Below, one piece after another: positions 41,726-49,916 of a stretch of DNA of 64,000 nucleotides; within the stretch, counting starts at the first letter, position 1, and each line of letters opens with the position of its first letter. Both the position numbers and the translations under genes were made by a program. The stretch is from Bradyrhizobium sp. Gha. Its GTDB lineage: Bacteria; Pseudomonadota; Alphaproteobacteria; Rhizobiales; Xanthobacteraceae. The notes beneath the pieces are model-generated. The model worked only from the letters and a program-made list of their open reading frames with translations, did not search any database and was not told the DNA's origin. Where the stretch lies: positions 62,001 to 126,000 of the forward strand of contig NZ_FOQM01000002.1 of NCBI RefSeq assembly GCF_900113735.1, read 5' to 3'.

Positions 41726-42691
41726 ATGAGGTCGCTCTGGGTGATCGCAGCTGCGGTGGCGGCGATGCTGGCGGGCCCCGCGTCGGCGCAGCAATGGCCG
41801 GCGCGCGGCGTCAAGCTGCTGGTGCCCTATCCCGCCGGCGGCAATGTCGACAGCGCCGCGCGCATCATCGCCGACAAGCTGCAGGAGAAGCTCGGCCAGC
41901 CCTTCATCATCGAGAACAAGGCCGGCGCCGGCGGTATGATCGCGGGCGAAGCCTTCGCGAAATCCGCGCCCGACGGCTATACGCTGTTCGTCGGTGCCAA
42001 TGGCCCGGTGCTGTTCGCGCCCGAGATCAACCGGCGCGACGCCTATGACTGGAAGAAGGACTTCGTGCCGATCTCGACGATCTCGATGACGCCGCTGGTG
42101 CTCGAGGTCCATCCGTCGGTGCCGGCGACGACCTTCAAGGAGTTCGTCGATCTCGCCAAGCGCGAGCCCGGCAAGCTGACCATGGCTTCGCCGGGTCCCG
42201 GCACCACCAACCATCTGCTCAGCGAGCTGATGCAGTCCAGCCTCGGCCTGCAATGGGTCACCGCGCATTACCGTGGCAACGCGCCCGCGATCAACGATCT
42301 GCTCGGCGGGCAGGTGCAATTCGCATTCGATCAGCTCACCGTCAGCCTGCAACACATCAAGGCCGGCCTGCTCCGGGCGCTCGCCGTCACCAGCCCGCAT
42401 CGCCTGGCATCCTTGCCCGAGGTTCCGACCTTCGCCGAGCTCGGCTACCAGGACTTCGATGCCCAGACTTTCACCGGCCTGTTCGCGCCCGCGGGTACGC
42501 CGGCACCCGTGGTCGACAAGCTGCACGACACGCTGGTCGCGGTCCTGAAGGACCCCGGCGTGGTCGACAAGTTCGACAAGCTCGGCGCGGAAGCCGTTCC
42601 GATGAGCCCCGACGAGTTCAGAGCCTATCTCGCACGCGAGGATGCCAAATGGATTCCGATCGTGCGCAAGGCCAACATCAGGGCTGACTGA
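41726..42691 (+). CDS. TctC-family tripartite tricarboxylate transporter binding protein
   Basis: A 321-residue periplasmic binding protein of the Bug/TctC family. Signal MRSLWVIAAAVAAMLAGPASA; then WPARGVKLLVPYPAGGNVDSAAR, ENKAGAGGMIAGEAFAKSAPDGYTL and LAVTSPHRLASLPEVPTFAELG, all hallmarks. GGGAGG stands before the ATG. No TctA/TctB permease genes adjoin it, as is common for Bug proteins. First gene of the IclR-linked operon, so it probably captures the compound the operon degrades. Confidence 0.9.
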   Translation: MRSLWVIAAAVAAMLAGPASAQQWPARGVKLLVPYPAGGNVDSAARIIADKLQEKLGQPFIIENKAGAGGMIAGEAFAKSAPDGYTLFVGANGPVLFAPEINRRDAYDWKKDFVPISTISMTPLVLEVHPSVPATTFKEFVDLAKREPGKLTMASPGPGTTNHLLSELMQSSLGLQWVTAHYRGNAPAINDLLGGQVQFAFDQLTVSLQHIKAGLLRALAVTSPHRLASLPEVPTFAELGYQDFDAQTFTGLFAPAGTPAPVVDKLHDTLVAVLKDPGVVDKFDKLGAEAVPMSPDEFRAYLAREDAKWIPIVRKANIRAD

Positions 42692-43308
42692 TGCGGATCG
42701 ACCCTGCCGAGCTTGGCGCGGAGCGCATCTACCGGCTGATGACCGGCATCGTGGTGCCGCGCCCGATTGCCTGGGTGACCAGCCTGTCGCGATCGGGCGT
42801 GCTCAACCTCGCGCCTTTCAGCGCCTTCACCTTCGTCTCGCAGAAGCCGCCGATGCTTGCCATCAGCGTCGGCCGCAAGGGAGTCGATTACAAGGACACC
42901 GCGCACAACATCCTCGACACCGAGGACTACGTCATCCACATCGCCGATACGCCCTTGATGAATGCGGTGCATGACAGCTCGGTCGAGCATCCACCTGAAA
43001 TCAGCGAGGTCGAGCATCTCGGCCTGGAGACGCTGCCATGCGAACGCGTCAGGGTGCGCCGGCTTGCCGCAGCACCGGTCGCGATGGAATGCGTGTTCCG
43101 GCAATGCCTGGAGTTCGGCCAAGCCCGCAGCCGGCTGATCGTCGGCGAGGTCGTGATGTTCCACATCCGCGATGGCCTCGTGAGCAACGGCAAGGTCGAG
43201 ACCGCGGCGCTCGATCCGATCGCCCGCATCGGCGGTCCCCGTTATGCCCGCCTCGGGGAAATCGTGACGCTGAACACCGTGTTCCAGACCCCGAAATCAA
43301 AGGACTGA
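42691..43308 (+). CDS. Flavin reductase family (FMN-binding split barrel) protein
   Basis: A 205-residue protein with the flavin-reductase-like pattern YRLMTGIVVPRPIAWVTSLSRSGVLNLAPFSAFTFVSQKPPM and the later SRLIVGEVVMFHI. It may supply reduced FMN to a monooxygenase or be a flavoprotein oxidoreductase itself. Its ATG overlaps the TGA of the binding-protein gene (TGATG), showing tight coupling in the operon. Confidence 0.82.
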   Translation: MRIDPAELGAERIYRLMTGIVVPRPIAWVTSLSRSGVLNLAPFSAFTFVSQKPPMLAISVGRKGVDYKDTAHNILDTEDYVIHIADTPLMNAVHDSSVEHPPEISEVEHLGLETLPCERVRVRRLAAAPVAMECVFRQCLEFGQARSRLIVGEVVMFHIRDGLVSNGKVETAALDPIARIGGPRYARLGEIVTLNTVFQTPKSKD

Positions 43309-43353
43309 GCGCGCGGGTCGCGGGACGTCGGAAAGCCTTTGGAGAAAACGACA

Positions 43354-44235
43354 ATGCGACTCGTGAGCTATCTGATGGAGGGAGAGCCGCGCTACGGTGC
43401 GGTGATCGAGGGCGGCGTGGTTGATCTCACCAAACGGATCGGCCGCGAGTTCTCCGATGTGAAGGCGCTGATCGCCGCGAACGCGCTGACCAAAGCGCAA
43501 GCCGCGCTGGCCGGACAAAAGCCGGATTACGTGCTGGACAGTCTCACGCTGCTGCCGCCGGTGCTGGCACCCGAAAAGCTGTGGTGCATCGGCGTCAATT
43601 ACGCCGAACGCAACGCCGAATATAAGGATAATTCGGACCTGCCCAAATATCCGAGCCTGTTCGTGCGCAGCATGTCGTCGATGACGGGCTCCGGCCAGCC
43701 GCTCGAGAAACCTGATGTCTCCGATCAGCTCGACTACGAGGGCGAGCTCGTCATCGTGATCGGTGAGGGCGGCCGGCATATCCCGCGCGAGAACGCCTTC
43801 GCGCACATCTTCGGCATGACACTGTGCAACGAAGGCACCGTCCGCGACTGGCTGCGCCACGGCAAGTTCAACGTCACGCAGGGCAAGAACTTCGATCGCT
43901 CCGGCAGTATCGGCCCCTGGATCGTCACCGCGGACGAGCTCGATCCGCGCGGACCGCACGACATCATCACGCGCGTCAACGGCGAGGTGCGGCAGCAGGA
44001 CACGACCGAGCGGCTGATGTTCCCGTTCGACTTTCTGATCTCCTATCTCTCGACCTTCGCCACGCTCAAGCCCGGCGACATGATCGTGACGGGCACGCCG
44101 ACCGGAGCGGGCGCGCGCTTCGACCCGCCGCGCTGGCTCAAGGTGGGCGACGTCGTCGAGGTCGAATCCAGCCGCATCGGCGTACTCAGCAACACCGTCG
44201 CCGCTGAACCAACGACAAAGGGAAGCGCATCATGA
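43354..44235 (+). CDS. Fumarylacetoacetate hydrolase family protein
   Basis: A 293-residue FAH-fold enzyme. The C-terminal domain carries the metal-site pattern DYEGELVIVIGEGGRHI and the family stretches CNEGTVRDW, GKNFDRSGSIGPWIVT and PGDMIVTGTPTGAG. Members hydrolyse or decarboxylate acylpyruvates, oxaloacetate, or hydrate 2-oxo-pentenoates; this reaction type fits a late step of ring-cleavage degradation. GGAG stands nine bases before the ATG at 43354. Its stop overlaps the next gene start. Confidence 0.87.
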   Translation: MRLVSYLMEGEPRYGAVIEGGVVDLTKRIGREFSDVKALIAANALTKAQAALAGQKPDYVLDSLTLLPPVLAPEKLWCIGVNYAERNAEYKDNSDLPKYPSLFVRSMSSMTGSGQPLEKPDVSDQLDYEGELVIVIGEGGRHIPRENAFAHIFGMTLCNEGTVRDWLRHGKFNVTQGKNFDRSGSIGPWIVTADELDPRGPHDIITRVNGEVRQQDTTERLMFPFDFLISYLSTFATLKPGDMIVTGTPTGAGARFDPPRWLKVGDVVEVESSRIGVLSNTVAAEPTTKGSAS

Positions 44236-44624
44236 CAGGCTCAACGCGCCGCAAGAGCATCCATATCGGCGGCTTCAGGCACGCCAATCCGATTCCGAAC
44301 GCCTGCCGCATCGGCAATCTCGTGATGTCGGGCGTCATCCTGGGGCGTGATGCCGGCGGCGCGATGCCGGAGAGCCTCGACGCCCAATGCGCCAACATGT
44401 TCGCACATATGAAGGCCACGGTGGAGGCCGCCGGCGGCAGCACCGACGACATCATCAAGATGACGGTGTGGCTGAAGGACCGCACGCAACGCGGTCCCGT
44501 CAATGCCGAATGGCTCAAGATGTTTCCGGATGAGCATTCGCGGCCGGCGCGCCACACGCTGGCGATGGACGTCATGGACGGCGGCGCGCTGGTGCAGTGC
44601 GACTTCACCGCCGTGATCGACTGA
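44232..44624 (+). CDS. RidA family protein
   Basis: A 130-residue member of the YjgF/YER057c/UK114 (RidA) family, which deaminates reactive enamine/imine intermediates. Family pattern PNACRIGNLVMSGVILGRD, QCANMFAHMKATVEAAGGS, DDIIKMTVWLKD and RPARHTLAMDVM are seen. The conserved Arg near the end is present in SRPARHTL. Its ATG overlaps the FAH gene stop (ATGA). It suggests an amine- or imine-forming step in the operon pathway. Confidence 0.85.
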   Translation: MTGSTRRKSIHIGGFRHANPIPNACRIGNLVMSGVILGRDAGGAMPESLDAQCANMFAHMKATVEAAGGSTDDIIKMTVWLKDRTQRGPVNAEWLKMFPDEHSRPARHTLAMDVMDGGALVQCDFTAVID

Positions 44625-44637
44625 AGGAGCATTGCGC

Positions 44638-45513
44638 ATGCCGACCTATCTGCCGTTCGATCCGAACCCGCGGCGCCCGGTCAAGGCGCCGCCGCCCAAA
44701 ACCGTCGACAGCCAGTTTCACGTGCTCGGTCCTGTCGACAAATATCCAGAGCGACCTGGTGCCGCCTATCGAATGCCGACCGCGACCTGGGAGGCGGCGC
44801 TGCGCATGCACAAGAAGCTCGGCATCGAGCGCGGCATCATCGTGCAGACCACGACCTATGGCGCGGATCATTCCGTCGTGCTCGACGGTCTCGCTGCGAT
44901 GGGTCCGAACTATCGCGGCTGTGCCAACGCGCTGGTGTTTGCGGAAGCCGACGACGCCTATCTCGCCAGGCTGTACGACGCGGGCGTCCGGGGCGCCCGC
45001 TTCAGCTTCCGCCAGGAGCTTGGCGCGGTGCTGTCGGACCAGGACTTCGCCCGCGCCATTGCGCGCATTCGCGAGCTCGGATGGTACGTCAAGATCCAGC
45101 CGGAGAAAGACGGCATCATGTCGAGTGTCGCGAAATACGAAAACCTCGACGTGCCCGTGCTGATCGACCACATGGCGCGGCCGGTTCCAGCGAATGGCAA
45201 GGACGATCCGAACCTGCGCAAGATGCTGGAGCTGCTCGAGAAGGGCAATTTCTGGGTCATGCTCTCGCTCGGCGAGAAGACCTCGCAGGCCGGCGCGCCC
45301 TATGACGACGTCGTCCCGATCGCGCGCGCCTATATCGACGCCGCCATCGACCGCTGCGTCTGGGCCAGCGACTGGCCGCATCCGGTCTCGGTCAAGCAGC
45401 CGCCCAACGATGCCGATCTGCTCGAATTGATGTACCGCTACGCGCCCGATCAGGCGGAGCTCGAGAAGATCCTCGTGCACAATCCGGCGAAGCTGTTCGG
45501 GTTTCCGGATTAG
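44638..45513 (+). CDS. Amidohydrolase-2 family (LigI-like) hydrolase
   Basis: A 291-residue TIM-barrel amidohydrolase of the PF04909 type, resembling 2-pyrone-4,6-dicarboxylate lactonase. It shows TVDSQFHVLGPVDKYPE at the N-terminus, VLIDHMARPV and CVWASDWPHP (catalytic Asp). The first His of the usual HxH metal motif is Gln here (Q26-F-H28), as if adapted to a metal-free or altered site. Fits lactone or amide hydrolysis in the operon's pathway. ATG at 44638, 13 bases after the RidA gene. Confidence 0.82.
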   Translation: MPTYLPFDPNPRRPVKAPPPKTVDSQFHVLGPVDKYPERPGAAYRMPTATWEAALRMHKKLGIERGIIVQTTTYGADHSVVLDGLAAMGPNYRGCANALVFAEADDAYLARLYDAGVRGARFSFRQELGAVLSDQDFARAIARIRELGWYVKIQPEKDGIMSSVAKYENLDVPVLIDHMARPVPANGKDDPNLRKMLELLEKGNFWVMLSLGEKTSQAGAPYDDVVPIARAYIDAAIDRCVWASDWPHPVSVKQPPNDADLLELMYRYAPDQAELEKILVHNPAKLFGFPD

Positions 45514-45530
45514 GCGAGACACCCTCCGCC

Positions 45531-45620
45531 GTCATTGCGAGGAGCGTAGCGACGAAGCAATCCAGGCTGTTTCTGCGGAGGCAGCCTGGATTGCTTCGCG
45601 GAGCCTGTCATCGGGCCGCG
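45531..45620. repeat. Short palindromic repeat (family A, copy 2)
   Basis: GTCATTGCGAGGAGCGTAGC, then GACGAAGCAATCCAGGCTG and its near complement CAGCCTGGATTGCTTCG. The same arms occur at 20844-20898. It follows the last gene of the IclR-linked operon and precedes the convergent luciferase-like gene. Confidence 0.75.
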
Positions 45621-45678
45621 CTTCGCGCGGACCCGTTGGCTCGCCTGACGGAAGAAAGTCCGCGCTCACGCCACCGCC

Positions 45679-46674
45679 TCACACCGCCAGCCGATCCCGC
45701 ACCTCCGCTGCGATCTCGAACGATCGCAGTCGCGCGGCATGATCGTAGATCTGGCCCGTGGTCATCAGCTCGTCCGCCGCGGTGTCGGCGATCAGCGCCT
45801 TCAGCTTGTCTTCGACGACAGCGGGCGAGCCGACGGCGGTGCAGGCCAGCGCCTGCGCGACGCCGGCCTTCTCCGCCGGCGACCACAGGGCGTCCATGTC
45901 GTCGACTGGCGGCGGCAGCTGGCCGGGCGTGCCGCGGCGCAGATTGATGAACTGCTGCTGCAGCGAGGTGAATAGGCGCTGCGCCTCGGCATCGCTGTCG
46001 GCGGCGAACACGTTGACGCCGACCATCGCATACGGCTTGTCGAGCTGCGCCGAGGGCTCGAACCGCGCGCGATATTCGCGCAGCGCCGGCATCATCATCT
46101 GCGGCGCGAAGTGGGAAGCAAACGCAAAGGGCAGCCCGAGCATGGCCGCTAGCTGCGCGCCGAACATGCTGGAGCCCAGGATCCAGAGCGGCACCTTCGT
46201 TCCCATGCCGGGCACGGCGCGGATGGTCTGATTCGGCTTGACGTCGCCGAGCAGGGCCTGCAACTCCAGCACGTCATGGGGAAAGTTCTCGGCGGCCGTC
46301 GCGAGGTCGCGCCGCATCGCCCGCGCAGTGAGCTGGTCGGTGCCCGGCGCACGTCCGAGGCCAAGGTCGATCCGGCCGGGATAAAGCGACTCCAGCGTGC
46401 CGAACTGCTCGGCGATCACGAGCGGCGAATGGTTCGGCAGCATCACGCCGCCGGAGCCGACGCGGATCGTCTTGGTGCCTCCAGCGACATGCCCGATCAC
46501 CACCGACGTCGCGGCGCTCGCAATGCCGGTCATGTTGTGATGCTCGGCCAGCCAGAACCGTTTGAAGCCCCAACGTTCGGCATGCTGCGCGAGATCGAGC
46601 GAATTGCGGAAGGCCTGCGCGGCGTCGGAGCCCTGCCTGATCGGAGCGAGGTCGAGCACGGAGAAGGGGATCAT
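45679..46674 (-). CDS. LLM-class flavin-dependent oxidoreductase
   Basis: A 331-residue luciferase-like TIM-barrel flavoprotein. N-terminus [21 protein letters not shown], then [46 protein letters not shown] and [13 protein letters not shown] mark the MsnO8-type group. It likely oxidises a small substrate with FMNH2 from a separate reductase. It stands as a single gene; the flavin reductase at 42691 is in another operon on the opposite strand. Confidence 0.88.
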   Translation of the reverse strand: MIPFSVLDLAPIRQGSDAAQAFRNSLDLAQHAERWGFKRFWLAEHHNMTGIASAATSVVIGHVAGGTKTIRVGSGGVMLPNHSPLVIAEQFGTLESLYPGRIDLGLGRAPGTDQLTARAMRRDLATAAENFPHDVLELQALLGDVKPNQTIRAVPGMGTKVPLWILGSSMFGAQLAAMLGLPFAFASHFAPQMMMPALREYRARFEPSAQLDKPYAMVGVNVFAADSDAEAQRLFTSLQQQFINLRRGTPGQLPPPVDDMDALWSPAEKAGVAQALACTAVGSPAVVEDKLKALIADTAADELMTTGQIYDHAARLRSFEIAAEVRDRLAV

Positions 46675-46846
46675 GAAGCAGCCACCGGATCAAGGCGCGG
46701 GAGGCGCGCCGGGGCCTCACATATAGGAACCGGGTCCGGAAATGTTAGCGCACACAACGGAGAGGGGCTTTGCGAAATCGTTCAAGGCCCTCGAACGGTC
46801 CAGTACTTTGCTTGCCGCCTCTGGCGATGGGACATATCCTCGCGCG

Positions 46847-47329
46847 ATGACTGTCAGCGCCCCCGACCTGAAAGCATTCCTGCTCGCGACGCCGTTCTTC
46901 GGCGGCCTTTCGGACGCAAGTCTCGATCTCCTGATCTCGATGCTGGTCGAGTACCACTTCGATCTCGGCGCGACCATCGTGGCCGAAGGCGAGCCGGGAC
47001 GCTCGATGTTCATCGTCAGGTCGGGTCGGCTGGCGGTCAGCAAGCGGTCGAATGCGGGGAGCGCCATCCCGATTTCCGTTCTGAAGCCTGGCGATTTCTT
47101 CGGCGAGATGATGCTGATCGAAATGCAGAATCGCTCCGCCACGGTCGTCGCGGAGTCCCCGACCGTGCTGTACGAACTGACGGCCCAGAAGCTCTACGCC
47201 TGCTACAAGACCGACATCCACGCCTATGTGCTCGTCCTGCAAAACATCAATCGGGAGCTATGCCGGCGGCTTCGCCGCGCCGATGATCGCTTCACCGGGC
47301 ATCGCGTGGGGGACGATTCCGAGCTGTGA
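46847..47329 (+). CDS. Cyclic nucleotide-binding domain protein
   Basis: A 160-residue protein made almost entirely of one cNMP-binding domain: FFGGLSDASLDLLISMLVEYHFDLGATIVAEGEPGRSMFIVRSGRL, LKPGDFFGEMMLIEMQNRSATVVAE (phosphate-binding cassette, although the usual Arg-Ala pattern is RSAT). No output domain is attached and no DNA-binding helix is visible. Start ATG at 46847 is the first giving the domain without an unlikely extension. A strong terminator follows its stop. Confidence 0.82.
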   Translation: MTVSAPDLKAFLLATPFFGGLSDASLDLLISMLVEYHFDLGATIVAEGEPGRSMFIVRSGRLAVSKRSNAGSAIPISVLKPGDFFGEMMLIEMQNRSATVVAESPTVLYELTAQKLYACYKTDIHAYVLVLQNINRELCRRLRRADDRFTGHRVGDDSEL

Positions 47330-47331
47330 AC

Positions 47332-47366
47332 GGAGGCTGCCGAGCAGAAACTCGGCAGCCTCCTTT
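47332..47366 (+). terminator. Intrinsic terminator after the cNMP-binding gene
   Basis: GGAGGCTGCCGAG-CAGAAA-CTCGGCAGCCTCC followed by TTT is a perfect 13-bp stem directly after the stop at 47329. On the minus strand it could also serve the convergent Gly-rich gene. Confidence 0.75.
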
Positions 47367-47392
47367 CCCCGTCAGATCACGTGGCGGGAATG

Positions 47393-47731
47393 TCAGCGTC
47401 GACGACGGGTGGGATCGTTGTTCCCGCCGGGACGAATAGCCTGGGGGCCGCCCAGGCCGCTGCTGGATGCGCCCTGGCCGGCTGCGCCGGTGCTGGATGC
47501 GGCACCCGCATTGCTGCCCCCAGCGCCCATGCCGGTCGTGCCACCCGTTCCGTTGCTGCCTGCAGAGCCGGCTGCGCCAGCTCCCACGCCCGCACCGCCT
47601 GTTCCAGCGCCGGCACCCGCACTGCCCGCACCGCCCGCGCCACTTCCTCCGCCCGCCTGCGCGTGGGCGAAACCGATCGACGCACCCGCAAGCAACGCGC
47701 ACATGGCCATCGAGAAAATTGTCTTTCGCAT
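47393..47731 (-). CDS. Secreted Gly/Ala/Ser-rich low-complexity protein
   Basis: A 112-residue protein with a clear signal peptide (MRKTIFSMAMCALLAGASIG-FAHA) and a mature part made of Gly, Ala, Ser, Thr and Asn repeats (GAGGAGSAGAGAGTGGAG and similar), ending in a basic RRRR. No cysteines in the mature part. Likely a disordered cell-surface or periplasmic protein. Function unknown. Such tracts are common in Bradyrhizobium hypotheticals. Confidence 0.65.
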   Translation of the reverse strand: MRKTIFSMAMCALLAGASIGFAHAQAGGGSGAGGAGSAGAGAGTGGAGVGAGAAGSAGSNGTGGTTGMGAGGSNAGAASSTGAAGQGASSSGLGGPQAIRPGGNNDPTRRRR

Positions 47732-47954
47732 TTTTCAGCTCCATTGAGGTTGTGGCCGTCAACCGGAGCTGCCTGCGGACGTTCCTAAAGAGCAGCTGAG
47801 ACGAGCTTTCGCAAGCCGTTAGGAACGATCTGGCGTCACGACGGATTGGCGCTTGCCGTGGGGTGCGACAATTCGTAAGTCATGTCAGGCGACCGGCGAC
47901 CCTTCAGGGCTCCCGCTCTCCGGCGCCGCTCGGCTGACATCGTGGAGGATCGCA

Positions 47955-48197
47955 ATGCGAATTGCCCTGTTGGTTGTTGTCATGATGGCCGGGCTGGCTC
48001 CCGCAGCACACGCCGAGCGTGACTATCCCTGGTGCGTCTTTGGCGGTGAGCTCGGTGCTTCCGGCGATTGCATGTATGAGACCCGGGAGCAGTGCCTGGC
48101 CTCGGCATATGGGCGGTGGAACCTCTATTGCGACATCAACCCGCGTGTGAGGTTCAGGCAGCCGGCGCCGCCTCCGCCTCCGCGCCGGACGCACTGA
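47955..48197 (+). CDS. DUF3551 family secreted small protein
   Basis: An 80-residue protein: signal MRIALLVVVMMAGLAPAAHA, then YPWCVFGGELGASGDCMYETREQCLASAYGRWNLYC with four Cys in the family pattern, and a Pro-rich end. DUF3551 proteins are abundant in Bradyrhizobium and of unknown function. GGAGGA precedes the ATG at 47955. Four Cys suggest two disulfides in the periplasm. Confidence 0.8.
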   Translation: MRIALLVVVMMAGLAPAAHAERDYPWCVFGGELGASGDCMYETREQCLASAYGRWNLYCDINPRVRFRQPAPPPPPRRTH

Positions 48198-48292
48198 ATC
48201 GCAGCACGCAGGCGCACACTGGGCGCACCGGTCGTCGAGTATGCTTGGGCCTTGGCCGGAGAGATCCGGACGTGCAGGGAAGCCTGATCCGG

Positions 48293-48661
48293 CTATAGCA
48301 GCGCCAGCGAGTGCAGCGAATTTCCATGAAACCCGAAGGCGACCAGGCCGGACAGAAGCAGCGCAGCCCCAGTCACGATCAAGCAAAACGCAATCACTAT
48401 CGGAGCCCCTGGTTCGTTCATGCACGACCGGAACGATAATAGATAAAATTTTACCGACAATCGAAAGGAAGAATTAAACTTACCTGCGCGGTCCAGGGAG
48501 GGCGGTGCCGAGGAGCGCGGCCACAGCGAGCTTGCGAGCTTCATGAGAGAACGCGCGATCAGCAGAGCCAAGGCGATTGTCGTAGATATGTCGCTTAGCA
48601 AGCAAAACAGCGCCAGGCTTGCGCAGGCAAAGAAGGCGATCGATGACCGCGACGTCGCCAT
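48293..48661 (-). CDS. Possible small membrane protein (uncertain)
   Basis: A minus-strand frame from ATG 48661 has two hydrophobic segments (IAFFACASLALFCLLSD and ISTTIALALLIARSLMK) and a third near its end (IVIAFCLIVTGAALLLSG). An internal ATG at 48421 gives a 42-residue single-helix protein instead. The start region lies at the edge of an interspersed repeat, so it may be chance. No ribosome site is evident. Confidence 0.3.
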   Translation of the reverse strand: MATSRSSIAFFACASLALFCLLSDISTTIALALLIARSLMKLASSLWPRSSAPPSLDRAGKFNSSFRLSVKFYLLSFRSCMNEPGAPIVIAFCLIVTGAALLLSGLVAFGFHGNSLHSLALL

Positions 48662-48664
48662 TTC

Positions 48665-49250
48665 TGCTTTGATCTGTCCCGTCGGGCAAAACACCCATCT
48701 ATCGCCAAACCCCGTCAACCCTTCGTCACAAAAATATTCCACTTTACCGAAATTCGGATTTGCAGCAATGTGCGCACATCCCGGCCCGATGGAGAGGGGC
48801 GATCGTACGTCGTCACGATTGTGGGTTGGGGATGCGGTGGACGCCGCAGCGCCGGCGCGGATGTGAGGGCAGGGCGGGCAGAGGATTGAGCCGAACCCCG
48901 TGAGCCCGTCGCAAGCCGTGTCGTACGAACGGCGCTGATGCGTACGGCAAAACCGTGTGGTCCTGGCCGTCGTCGCTACGGTCAAGCACTTGCGGAGGCG
49001 GCACTGGCGTCAACCGGCGCGGTGCCGGTGAATTCCGTGAGGCGACGGTGACAACAAGAATTCGTCGCCGGGGAGAGCACGGCATAAGCCGTCCGACCAT
49101 CGCGCAGGGAAGGCCGAGTGTTCGGCGTCACCTGTATGCTGCTGTGCGGTTTCCTTGCGCTACACTTTTTCGCGCAGTGGACCGCGGGTGCCCGTCGGCA
49201 CCCGGTCTTCCCTGCGCCCTCTTCACAGGAGGAGGGCAATCGAGACGAGC
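48665..49250. repeat. Interspersed repeat element (Bradyrhizobium-type)
   Basis: The stretch CCCGTCGGGCAAAACACCC, AACCCCGTCAACCCTTCGTC, CGTGTGGTCCTGGCC and GCATAAGCCGTCCG through GCACCCGGTCTTCCCTGCG resembles an element I remember as scattered through Bradyrhizobium and Rhodopseudomonas genomes, usually giving spurious ORFs. It contains no accepted gene. Here it sits directly upstream of tRNA-Thr. Identification is by memory of sequence pattern only. Confidence 0.6.
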
Positions 49251-49310
49251 GAAACTCGGGCGTTCAGTGCCGCGAGAATGCTGATCCGTGCGTATTTCAA
49301 GAAGATGAAA

Positions 49311-49385
49311 TGGTGCTGCCAGACAGGATTGAACTGTCGACCTCTCCATTACCAATGGAGTGCTCTACCACTGAGCTACGGCAGC
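49311..49385 (-). tRNA. tRNA-Thr (GGT)
   Basis: The minus strand reads GCTGCCG-TAGCTCAG (acceptor and D arm), an anticodon loop TTGGTAA in a CTCCA...TGGAG stem (anticodon GGT, Thr), a T arm with GTTCAATCC, and 3' acceptor TGGCAGC-A-CCA with an encoded CCA. The acceptor stem pairs fully apart from one G-U. Confidence 0.95.
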
Positions 49386-49701
49386 AATGCTGGGATAAGA
49401 ATCGGCCGCCACGGGGGCCTTCCAAGCGGGCCGATATCTGCCACAGGCCTCCCCGCTGTGCAAGCTTGCAAGGCCCCTCCAAACGAGAAAATCGAGGCAA
49501 TATCGGGGATTATACGGCCGTTTGGGCCCGAAACGACCGACTTTCCGGTGATTTTTGTTCCGCGTCCCCCGGTCAACTGGGCAGTTGGCCGCCACGCCGG
49601 ATTCGCGCCATTTTGAGTTTCGCAACGATCGGGACCGCGCCGGCCTCTTGAGCTGCCGCAATCCCTGGGCAAGGTATCGCGGACCGTTGTAGGAATCCGT
49701 G
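49386..49701. other. Intergenic stretch without a clear gene
   Basis: About 316 bases between tRNA-Thr and the next small gene. Several open frames cross it but none has recognisable features. It should hold the promoters of tRNA-Thr (minus strand) and of the 62-residue gene (plus strand). Confidence 0.35.
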
Positions 49702-49890
49702 ATGGCTGACCAGACCGACAAGAGCGCAAGACAGGCGAGGGGCGCGCGGGACGACCGCCTGAAATCGGCGTTGCGGGAGAATCTGAAGCGACGCAAGGCC
49801 CAGGCGCGCGAACGCGCAGCGACCGCCGACCCCTCGCAAGACGACGATGGCTCCTCAAGTGAGGGGACCGCCGGCAAGGCCGGGACGTAG
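49702..49890 (+). CDS. Small basic hypothetical protein
   Basis: A 62-residue protein: MADQTDKSARQARGARDDRL, then a very basic stretch (RENLKRRKAQARERAA) and an acidic, disordered end. No known domain. I recall this small protein directly upstream of murA in Bradyrhizobium-type genomes; here murA is not adjacent. AGGA stands seven bases before the ATG at 49702. Confidence 0.65.
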   Translation: MADQTDKSARQARGARDDRLKSALRENLKRRKAQARERAATADPSQDDDGSSSEGTAGKAGT

Positions 49891-49916
49891 AATTCTTGGA
49901 ATGGATGGACGTGGCC

